DNA of 6,889 bases, taken from the NCBI GenBank assembly GCA_027041035.1, contig JALULB010000349.1, positions 1 to 6,889 on the forward strand. Direction: 5' to 3'. Position 1 is the stretch's first letter, and each line of letters opens with the position of its first letter. The stretch comes from Sedimenticola sp. (lineage in GTDB: Bacteria; Pseudomonadota; Gammaproteobacteria; Chromatiales; Chromatiaceae). The position numbers and the translations under genes are program-made. Positions 1 to 5,266 of the stretch are shown here, piece by piece. A model generated the notes under the pieces. It was not told the origin of the DNA and searched no databases. It saw only the letters and a list, made by a program, of their open reading frames with translations.

Positions 1-131
1 TGTGATCGTTACAGGGATGTAACTTATTAGGGCAATGCAGGAGCAATTGCCGGGTTACATGTGTAAATGACCATTTTTGAACGCAGAGCTGGCGCGTTTC
101 AGCGGTTAGCTGAGTAGTTACGCCAGGACGC
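1..131. other. Non-coding region left of the cytochrome operon
   Basis: No convincing reading frame is visible in this stretch, which lies beyond the terminator of the cytochrome operon. It is more AT-rich than the coding regions. It contains two TTACA/TGTAA inverted repeats and the inverted repeat GGCAAT (31-36) / ATTGCC (46-51), which is not followed by a T-run. If the next gene to the left is also on the minus strand, this would be its upstream control region. That gene is outside the window, so no promoter is called. Confidence 0.5.
8..66. repeat. Pair of TTACA...TGTAA inverted repeats, possible operator
   Basis: The first repeat is GTTACA (8-13), four bases, then TGTAAC (18-23), a perfect 6-base inverted repeat. 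The second is TTACA (55-59), two bases, then TGTAA (62-66). Both share the half-site TTACA/TGTAA but differ in spacing. Symmetric half-sites upstream of a possible gene suggest a dimeric regulator, but the motif does not match the FNR (TTGAT-N4-ATCAA) or CRP (TGTGA-N6-TCACA) consensus, and no regulator can be named. Chance occurrence in an AT-richer spacer is possible. Confidence 0.25.
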
Positions 132-157
132 ATAAAAAAGCGGCCCGTGGGCCGCTT
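132..157 (-). terminator. Rho-independent terminator of the cytochrome operon
   Basis: A perfect 9-base inverted repeat, AAGCGGCCC (138-146) and GGGCCGCTT (149-157), folds on the minus strand as a GC-rich stem, realistically 8 bp with a 4-base loop. It is followed on that strand by an uninterrupted T-tract (complement of the A-run 134-139). It starts about 24 bases after the cytochrome c4 stop codon. The plus-strand side has no T-run, so it should act only on the minus strand and close the c553/c4 transcript. Confidence 0.9.
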
Positions 158-180
158 GATCGGGTCGCTTGCGCGGGCTG

Positions 181-783
181 CTAGCGCAGGCCTTGCACGT
201 ATTGCGCGACGGCGGCAATCTCGGCATCGGTCATATGAAACGCGATGTTGCGCATCATCTGGCCGGCGTCATTGGCGCGCGTGCCACTGCGGAATGCCTT
301 CAGTTGCTTCTCTATATAGGCGGCGTGCTGCCCGGCGAGACGCGGGAAGTTGGCCAGCGGGTTGCCCATGCCGGTCGGACCGTGGCAGGCCGCGCAGGCG
401 GTGACGCCGGTGCTGGTATTTCCGCCACGGTAGAGTTTCTGTCCGCTGCTGGCCTTGTCCTTGGTGGTCGTGCCGGGGCTGGTCGTCTGGCTGGAGAAGT
501 AGGCCGCCAGGTTTTCGATATCGCTATCGGTCAGCGGCGCGGCCTGCGCGTTCATCAGGGGATCCGTGCGCTGATTGGCCTTGAAATCATGCAGTTGCTT
601 TTCGATGTATTTCGGATGCTGGCCCGCCAGTTTCGGCCACACCGGGTTGACGCTGTTGCCGTCCGGGTTGTGACAGCCAGCACAGGGCGCGGAGCGTGCC
701 GTGCCGGCGGCGGCATCACCACCCGCCTGGGCGCCGCTGGTCAGCGCCAGCAACATGGCTGAAGTCAAAAGCCACTTGTTCAT
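181..783 (-). CDS. Cytochrome c4, periplasmic diheme electron carrier
   Basis: This encodes a 200-residue exported diheme c-type cytochrome. Cytochromes c4 carry electrons in the periplasm, typically from the bc1 complex toward cbb3-type oxidases in gammaproteobacteria. A signal peptide covers about residues 1-20 and ends in AQA. The first heme motif is CAGCH (34-38) with Met77 (DPLM) as likely axial ligand. A linker rich in Ser/Thr/Lys (about 99-113) leads to the second motif CAACH (130-134), with Met176 or Met177 (GQMMRN) as likely ligand. Each domain carries the family motif LAGQ..YI.KQL. Total length is normal for c4. Two in-frame ATGs exist, at 789 and 783. I chose 783 because the Shine-Dalgarno AGGA (792-795) is 8 bases from it and only 2 from the other; the longer form adds just two residues. 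The gene lies 97 bases downstream of the c553-type gene and is probably co-transcribed with it. The first domain looks more like that neighbour than like a standard c4 N-domain. Family assignment is firm; the redox partner is inferred. Confidence 0.93.
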   Translation of the reverse strand: MNKWLLTSAMLLALTSGAQAGGDAAAGTARSAPCAGCHNPDGNSVNPVWPKLAGQHPKYIEKQLHDFKANQRTDPLMNAQAAPLTDSDIENLAAYFSSQTTSPGTTTKDKASSGQKLYRGGNTSTGVTACAACHGPTGMGNPLANFPRLAGQHAAYIEKQLKAFRSGTRANDAGQMMRNIAFHMTDAEIAAVAQYVQGLR

Positions 784-824
784 AATCATGATCCTGTTGA
801 AATATCGGGACGATTCAGGTTAAT

Positions 825-860
825 CCCGAGCGGCGCGGGAAGCGTCCAGCGCCGCTCGGG
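825..860 (-). other. Strong intercistronic stem-loop between the cytochrome genes
   Basis: A perfect 12-base inverted repeat, CCCGAGCGGCGC (825-836) and GCGCCGCTCGGG (849-860), encloses a 12-base loop that can itself add a short GGA/TCC inner stem. On the minus strand the sequence after the hairpin begins ATTAACC, with no T-tract, so it is not a standard intrinsic terminator. It begins 20 bases after the c553-type stop codon. A likely role is to protect the 3' end of the upstream message or to mark a processing site, giving unequal amounts of the two cytochromes. The structure is seen directly; the role is inference. Confidence 0.6.
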
Positions 861-880
861 AGGTAACGGTGGGGTAGGGG

Positions 881-1186
881 TTATTTCAGGCTGCTGAAGT
901 AAGCCGCCAGGTTATCGACATCGGCATCGGACAGCGGAGCGGCCATCGGCGACATCAGCGGATCCTTGCGCGTGCCGGCCTTGAAGGCCTTCAACTGCTT
1001 GACGATGTATTGTTCTTTCTGACCGGCCAGATTCGGGTATATCGGTACCGCGCTGATACCGTTGGCGCCGTGGCAGCTGGCGCACAGTTGTGATTTGGCC
1101 TTGCCTGCCGCCGCGTCGCCGGCGATGGCGGAACCCATCGCGCCCGTGAGTAGAACCAGCGCCGCACCCATAACAATCTTGTTCAT
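881..1186 (-). CDS. Small monoheme c-type cytochrome (c553/c5-like)
   Basis: This 101-residue protein is an exported class I c-type cytochrome that would carry one electron in the periplasm. Residues 1-22 form a signal peptide with a hydrophobic core ([19 protein letters not shown]) and a probable cut after AIA. The heme motif is CASCH (35-39). Met78 (DPLM) or Met81 is the probable sixth heme ligand. A C-terminal helix ends in LAAYFSSLK. An ATG at 1213 in the same frame would add nine residues (MQTNTRRDV), but AGGAGA (1193-1198) sits 6 bases before the ATG at 1186, which also starts a classic signal peptide, so 1186 is preferred. The mature protein aligns without gaps to the first domain of the cytochrome c4 next door, at 47 of 79 positions identical by hand count. 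The two genes probably form one operon read from a promoter near 1290. The exact subclass (c553 versus c5) cannot be settled by eye. Confidence 0.9.
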   Translation of the reverse strand: MNKIVMGAALVLLTGAMGSAIAGDAAAGKAKSQLCASCHGANGISAVPIYPNLAGQKEQYIVKQLKAFKAGTRKDPLMSPMAAPLSDADVDNLAAYFSSLK

Positions 1187-1192
1187 GACATC

Positions 1193-1198
1193 TCTCCT
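1193..1198 (-). promoter_or_regulatory. Shine-Dalgarno that sets the c553-type start
   Basis: AGGAGA on the minus strand is followed by a 6-base spacer and the ATG at 1186. This is the strongest ribosome binding site of the cytochrome pair and argues against the upstream in-frame ATG at 1213. Confidence 0.8.
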
Positions 1199-1262
1199 CG
1201 TATTCGTTTGCATGTATTTGCCGTTGCCGACCTGGATTCAGATAGGCACGAAAAACAGCCCT

Positions 1263-1291
1263 ATGTAACAGTAAACGCTAATAAAAGTCAA
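1263..1291 (-). promoter_or_regulatory. Candidate sigma70 promoter of the cytochrome operon
   Basis: On the minus strand TTGACT (1286-1291, five of six bases match the -35 consensus) is followed by a 17-base spacer and TTACAT (1263-1268) as a weak -10. Shifting by one base gives TACATA preceded by TGT, which resembles an extended -10. The region is AT-rich and lies in the gap between the SUMF1-like gene and the cytochrome genes. Transcription would start near 1256, leaving a leader of about 70 bases. The -35 is good and the -10 is poor, so this remains a candidate. The -10 region overlaps the word ATGTAAC that also appears twice in the window's left end. Confidence 0.4.
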
Positions 1292-1322
1292 TCCCAAACC
1301 GAGGGTTATCCCTTAATCCAGG

Positions 1323-2126
1323 TTAATCGGGGGCATCGGTCGCGCAGCGGAATCCTATCGAGCCATAGACGACGTTGCCGCTGACCGGTGGTTTCACGTT
1401 GCGGAAGGAGACGCGCAGGTTTGGCCTGTTCTCGTCCCAGGAACCCCCGCGCACGACGCGCTGGCGGCCCTGCTCGGGTGCGTCCAGTCGGTCTTTGGCA
1501 TAGAGCGCCTCCAGCGCGTTTTTTGCGTACCAGTTTCCAGTCCATTCACCGGCGTTGCCGGCCATGTCATACAGACCGTAGGCATTCGCCGGGCGGCTGG
1601 CGACCGGCCAGGTGCGATCCTGGTAGCAGCCGTCGGGTTCACGCTGGGTAGGGGCCGGGCTGACTTCATCGAGAATGGCCTGCTGGCAACTGGCCTGCCG
1701 GCCCCAGGGGTAGCGGGTCGGTTTGCCGCCACGCGCGGCCTTCTCCCATTCGGCTTCCCACGGCAGACGTCCACCATGCAGCCGGCAATAACGTTGTGCG
1801 TCGTCCCAGTCGATGCAGTTCACCGGATGCCGGTCACGCCCGGGGGCGTCGTAGTTGCAGTATTTGTTCCGCTGGAAGGTTTTTGGCGCGCGGCATTTGC
1901 CGGTTTTCACGCAGTCCCGGTATTCGGCGACCGTAACCTCGTTGCGATCGATGGCAAACGCCGGCACGTCGACACGGATGCCACCGGGCCGGCCCTCGTC
2001 GTTCTCGCACCAGTCATCGTTCGGCGAGCAGCCCATCTGGAACGGGCCGGCGGGGATAGCGACGCGATCGGCGGCGTGGCAGGCGAAGCCAAGGCCTAGC
2101 AGGGCGAACAAGGCAAATCGGATCAT
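1323..2126 (-). CDS. Secreted SUMF1/FGE-fold protein lacking the FGE active-site cysteines
   Basis: This is a 267-residue protein of the formylglycine-generating-enzyme/sulfatase-modifying-factor fold (the group that includes EgtB- and PvdO-like proteins). Residues 1-18 form a signal peptide (MIRFALFALLGLGFACHA), so it should act in the periplasm. C16 lies in GFAC, which is a poor lipobox, so a lipoprotein is possible but less likely. Family motifs in order are IPAGPFQMG (24-32), NEVTVAEY (62-69), HPVNCIDWDDAQRYC (100-114), GRLPWEAEWEKAARGG (119-134), YPWG (139-142), YGLYDMAGNAGEW (183-195), VVRGGSW (224-230) and GSIGFRC (255-261). After GGSW, where true FGEs carry two copper-binding cysteines, this protein reads DENRPNLRV, with no cysteine. 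The mature chain has ten other cysteines, suited to disulfide bonds. The start at 2126 is chosen because its ATG overlaps the cbiX stop (ATGA) and begins the signal peptide; a frame extension to 2198 runs inside cbiX. Formylglycine formation is therefore unlikely. Substrate and role are unknown. Confidence 0.87.
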   Translation of the reverse strand: MIRFALFALLGLGFACHAADRVAIPAGPFQMGCSPNDDWCENDEGRPGGIRVDVPAFAIDRNEVTVAEYRDCVKTGKCRAPKTFQRNKYCNYDAPGRDRHPVNCIDWDDAQRYCRLHGGRLPWEAEWEKAARGGKPTRYPWGRQASCQQAILDEVSPAPTQREPDGCYQDRTWPVASRPANAYGLYDMAGNAGEWTGNWYAKNALEALYAKDRLDAPEQGRQRVVRGGSWDENRPNLRVSFRNVKPPVSGNVVYGSIGFRCATDAPD

Positions 2127-2506
2127 GAGGGTGTGTTCTCTGGAAGTTGGGCGGTTTGGAGTATCAGCCCGGCAACCGCTTCGGCACTGCCCAGCCACGG
2201 GGCGATGCGGATATCGAGATGCGGATAGGCCTGTTGTTTGACCGCGACCTCGGCGGGAATATCACTGACGACATGGCGACCCGCGGAGAGAAAATAGGGG
2301 AAAACCGTGACCTGGGTCGCGCCCTCGTCGATGCAGCGCTGGATGCCATCGGGAATCGACGGCTCGGCGAGTTCGAGGAAAGCGGCCTGGACGGTGGCGA
2401 ATTCCGCTGCCTCCGGCATGCCGGCGATACGCGCCGCGAGGCGCCGCACCTCGTCGTTGGATGCCTCGCGGCGGCTGCCGTGCGCGACGATCAGCAGGTG
2501 CCTCAC
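2123..2506 (-). CDS. cbiX: Short CbiX-type sirohydrochlorin chelatase
   Basis: This 127-residue cytoplasmic protein belongs to the CbiX/SirB class II chelatases, which insert cobalt, iron or nickel into sirohydrochlorin for cobalamin, siroheme or related cofactors. It begins with the family motif LLIVAHGSR (4-12), with His9 a probable metal ligand. The second signature, FPYFLSAGRHVVSDIP (69-84), supplies His78. A single chelatase domain fills the whole chain, as in the short homodimeric CbiX form rather than the double-domain versions. The start is GTG at 2506. The preceding GGGGAG (2512-2517) sits 5 bases away, inside the last codons of pepN, and the start overlaps the pepN stop as GTGA. The 3' end overlaps the start of the SUMF1-like gene as ATGA. 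Metal specificity cannot be read from the sequence; with no cobalamin genes in view, iron insertion for siroheme is as likely as cobalt. Alternative names in databases include sirohydrochlorin cobaltochelatase or ferrochelatase. Confidence 0.9.
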   Translation of the reverse strand: MRHLLIVAHGSRREASNDEVRRLAARIAGMPEAAEFATVQAAFLELAEPSIPDGIQRCIDEGATQVTVFPYFLSAGRHVVSDIPAEVAVKQQAYPHLDIRIAPWLGSAEAVAGLILQTAQLPENTPS

Positions 2507-5157
2507 AGGCTCTCCCCGAGGCTCTTGCTGACGATCTCGTAGACATCACGCGAGATCTCCGGGGTGTCGAGCAGGCGTTGCAGTTGCGCCTTCATCAAGG
2601 TCTGGCGGTGATCGTCGTATTGGTGCCAGCGGGACATCACGCGGATCTGGCGCGCGGCGATCTGTGGGTTCAGGCGATTGAGTTCGAGCACGCGATCGAC
2701 GAGAAACCGATAGCCGCCGCCATCGGCGGCATGAAATCTCACCGGGTTGCCGCTGGCGAAGGCGCCGATCAGACTGCGTACCTTGTTGGGGTTGTTCATC
2801 GCGAAGGCATCGTCGTGCATCAGCGCGATGACGCGCTTCAGCGTGTCGGCGTGGCTGGACAGCGCCTGCACGGTGAACCATTTGTCCAGTACCAGCGGGT
2901 CGCCGGCCCAGCGCCGGCGGAACCCGGCGAGGATATCCTCGCGTTCGGGCAGGTCGGCGTCCACGATCAGCGCCAATGCCGCCATGACATCGGTCATGTT
3001 GTGACCGGCGTGATACTGCGCGAGCAACAGTTCGCGGGATTCGCGCGTGTCCAGCGCGGCGAGATAGTACAGGCAGGTATTCTTCAGGCTGCGTCGCGCG
3101 ATCGACGCCGGGTCGATCGAATACTCGCCGCTTTCGGCATGCGCGTCGTAGATGCCGCGCAGCTCGTCATGCAGTCGCTCCGCCAGCTCCCGGCGGGTGG
3201 CTTCGCGCGCGCGGTGGATGTTGTCCACGTCGATCGGCTGGATGTATTCGGCAAGCAGTGATTCACCGGGCAGCGTCAAGACCTCGGCGAGCAGTGCTGG
3301 ATCGGCTTCGGAATCGAGCAGGGCGCGGCGGAAGGCATCGCCGAAGCCCGTCTCCAGTGGCTTGTCCTTGCCGTGTCTCAGCGCCTCGACGCGGCTCAGC
3401 AGCATGCGCCGGGAGAGCGTCTGCGCGGCATCCCAGCGGCAGAAGTCATCGTTGTCGTGCGCCATCAGGAACATCAGCTCGGCGTCGCTGTAGGGGTAGT
3501 CGAGCTTCACCGGCGCCGAGAAGTCGCGCAGCAGCGACGGGATCGGGTGCTCGGTCACATCCACGAAGACGAAGGTCTGTTTCTCCTCGCTCAGCTCCAG
3601 CAGCGCGGTGCTCTCGGTCTGTTCTTCGCCCTTCAGGCGCAGCGGCATATCCATGCCATGCGCGTCGAGCAGGCCGATCGCGAGCGGGATGTGGAAGGGT
3701 TGTTTTTCTGCCTGGCCCGGTGTCGGCGGGCACTGTTGGTGGACGGTCAGGCGGTATTCGCGCGCGTTGCTGTCGTATTCGCCATGGATCGTCAGTTCCG
3801 GCGTGCCGGCCTGCGAGTACCAGCGCTTGAACTGGCGCAGATCCCGGCCGGAGGCGTCGGCCATGCATTGCACGAAGTCGTCGGTGGTGACGGCGTGGCC
3901 GTCGAAGCGCTCGAAATACAGGTCGGTGGCACGACGGAAGGCTTCCGCGCCAAGCAACCGGGCCTGCATGCGCACCACCTCGGCGCCTTTCTCGTAGACC
4001 GTGACGGTATAGAAGTTGTTGATCTCGATATAGCTGTCCGGGCGTACCGGGTGCGCCATCGGGCTGGCATCCTCGGCGAACTGATGGGCGCGCAGCAGGC
4101 GCACGTCTTCGATGCGCTTCACCCCGCGCGAACCCATGTCGGCGGAGAACGACTGATCACGGTAGACGGTCAGGCCTTCCTTCAGGCTGAGTTGGAACCA
4201 GTCGCGGCAGGTGATGCGGTTGCCGGTCCAGTTGTGGAAGTATTCGTGCGCGATGACGCCCTCGATACCCTGATAGTCCCGGTCGGTCGCGGTTTCCTGT
4301 TTCGCCAATACGTACTTGGCGTTGAACACGTTCAAGCCCTTGTTCTCCATCGCGCCCATGTTGAAGTCGTTGACCGCGACGATCATGAACAGCTCCAGGT
4401 CGTATTCGCGACCGTAGTGTTCCTCGTCCCAGCGCATCGCCTTTTTCAGCGAACGCATCGCGTGTTCGCATTTGTCCAGATTCTCGGCCTCGACGAAGAT
4501 ACGCAAGGTGACCTCGCGACCGGATTGCGTCGTGAAGTGATCCTCGACCATCGATAGATCGCCGGCCACCAGCGCGAACAGGTAGGCCGGCTTGGGAAAC
4601 GGGTCTTCCCACACGATACGCTGCCGGCCATCGCCGAGATCTTCGCTGCTGAGTGGATTGCCGTTCGATAACAGTACCGGGTAGCGGTCGCGATCCGCGC
4701 TGATCGTGGTGCGAAAGCGCGCCATCACGTCCGGTCGGTCGAGATAATAGGTGATGCGCCGGAAGCCCTGCGCCTCGCACTGGGTGCAGAACTTGCCGCC
4801 GGAGCGGTACAGACCCTCCAGCGCGGTGTTCAACTGCGGCTGAATCTCGACCTCGGTTTCCAGCACGAAGCGGTCCGGCGGCTCGGCGATCGTCAGCGAC
4901 TCGGCGTCCAGCGCATAGGCGTTGTCCGCCAATGGTCGGCCGTCCAGCATGACGCGCAACAGCTTCAGCGCTTCGCCATCCAGGCGCAGCGCGGCTTTCG
5001 GGTCGGGATGCGCCGGATTGCGGCGCAGGCTCAGACGGCTGGTGACCCGCGTGTCCTGTTCGCGCAGATCGAAATCCAGCTCGGTGTGTTCGATCAGGAA
5101 GGGTGGCGGTTGGTAGTCCTTGAGATAGACGGTCTTGGGTGTGGCGTTACGCAGCAT
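2503..5157 (-). CDS. pepN: Aminopeptidase N (M1 family zinc metallopeptidase)
   Basis: This 884-residue cytoplasmic enzyme removes N-terminal amino acids from peptides in the last stage of protein turnover. No signal peptide is present. The N-terminal beta domain covers roughly residues 1-200 and includes FCTQCEAQGFRRITYYLDRPDV (from 123). The catalytic domain has the exopeptidase motif GAMEN (268-272), the zinc site HEYFH (304-308) with catalytic Glu305, the third zinc ligand Glu327 (LKEGLT), and the transition-state Tyr388 (VYEKGAEV). All sit 7 residues after their E. coli PepN counterparts, showing a full-length enzyme of the E. coli type. The remaining C-terminal helical domain ends in YEIVSKSLGESL. 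The ATG at 5157 gives the expected N-terminus (TVYLKDYQPPPF), although the ribosome binding site upstream (GGATGGAAAACC) is weak. It is the first gene of an operon with cbiX and the SUMF1-like gene and follows a terminator and a candidate promoter. I see no missing key residue. Confidence 0.97.
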   Translation of the reverse strand: MLRNATPKTVYLKDYQPPPFLIEHTELDFDLREQDTRVTSRLSLRRNPAHPDPKAALRLDGEALKLLRVMLDGRPLADNAYALDAESLTIAEPPDRFVLETEVEIQPQLNTALEGLYRSGGKFCTQCEAQGFRRITYYLDRPDVMARFRTTISADRDRYPVLLSNGNPLSSEDLGDGRQRIVWEDPFPKPAYLFALVAGDLSMVEDHFTTQSGREVTLRIFVEAENLDKCEHAMRSLKKAMRWDEEHYGREYDLELFMIVAVNDFNMGAMENKGLNVFNAKYVLAKQETATDRDYQGIEGVIAHEYFHNWTGNRITCRDWFQLSLKEGLTVYRDQSFSADMGSRGVKRIEDVRLLRAHQFAEDASPMAHPVRPDSYIEINNFYTVTVYEKGAEVVRMQARLLGAEAFRRATDLYFERFDGHAVTTDDFVQCMADASGRDLRQFKRWYSQAGTPELTIHGEYDSNAREYRLTVHQQCPPTPGQAEKQPFHIPLAIGLLDAHGMDMPLRLKGEEQTESTALLELSEEKQTFVFVDVTEHPIPSLLRDFSAPVKLDYPYSDAELMFLMAHDNDDFCRWDAAQTLSRRMLLSRVEALRHGKDKPLETGFGDAFRRALLDSEADPALLAEVLTLPGESLLAEYIQPIDVDNIHRAREATRRELAERLHDELRGIYDAHAESGEYSIDPASIARRSLKNTCLYYLAALDTRESRELLLAQYHAGHNMTDVMAALALIVDADLPEREDILAGFRRRWAGDPLVLDKWFTVQALSSHADTLKRVIALMHDDAFAMNNPNKVRSLIGAFASGNPVRFHAADGGGYRFLVDRVLELNRLNPQIAARQIRVMSRWHQYDDHRQTLMKAQLQRLLDTPEISRDVYEIVSKSLGESL

Positions 5158-5189
5158 GGTTTTCCATCCCGATTCAATGAGATGGCCAT

Positions 5190-5195
5190 GTTATA
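5190..5195 (-). promoter_or_regulatory. Candidate -10 element for the pepN operon
   Basis: The minus strand reads TATAAC, five of six bases of the sigma70 -10 consensus, which would start transcription about 26 bases before the pepN ATG. The matching -35 region, 15-17 bases upstream, falls on the T-run of the nhaD terminator (CTTTTT or TTTTTC), a poor match. The whole space between that terminator and pepN is only about 55 bases, so any pepN promoter must lie here or overlap the hairpin. Confidence 0.4.
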
Positions 5196-5211
5196 CCCGC
5201 CAGCGTAAATG

Positions 5212-5249
5212 AAAAAGCCCCGTGGACGGCTAGAGTCCACGGGGCTTTT
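5212..5249 (-). terminator. Strong intrinsic terminator of nhaD
   Basis: A perfect 15-base inverted repeat, AAAAGCCCCGTGGAC (5213-5227) and GTCCACGGGGCTTTT (5235-5249), encloses a 7-base loop. On the minus strand it ends in a T-run (complement of 5212-5216) and begins 17 bases after the nhaD stop. The plus strand also ends in TTTT, so it could work in both directions, though no plus-strand gene is seen. It isolates nhaD from the pepN operon. Confidence 0.93.
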
Positions 5250-5266
5250 ACAGTGAAGGCGGGCGG

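Noticed and set aside
169..762. 197-codon plus-strand frame opposite cytochrome c4
   Set aside because: The minus-strand frame has a signal peptide and two heme motifs. The plus-strand frame has no recognisable features.
1187..1213. N-terminal extension of the c553-type cytochrome to the ATG at 1213
   Set aside because: The in-frame ATG at 1186 has a strong Shine-Dalgarno at 6 bases and gives a standard signal peptide, whereas the extension would encode the ribosome binding site itself.
2127..2198. N-terminal extension of the SUMF1-like protein to an upstream start at 2198
   Set aside because: It would overlap cbiX by 76 bases and bury the signal peptide. The ATG at 2126 forms the ATGA overlap and starts a normal signal sequence.
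3373..4557. 394-codon plus-strand open frame opposite pepN
   Set aside because: The pepN frame carries all M1 catalytic motifs in the right order and spacing. The antisense product resembles nothing and has no ribosome binding site evidence.
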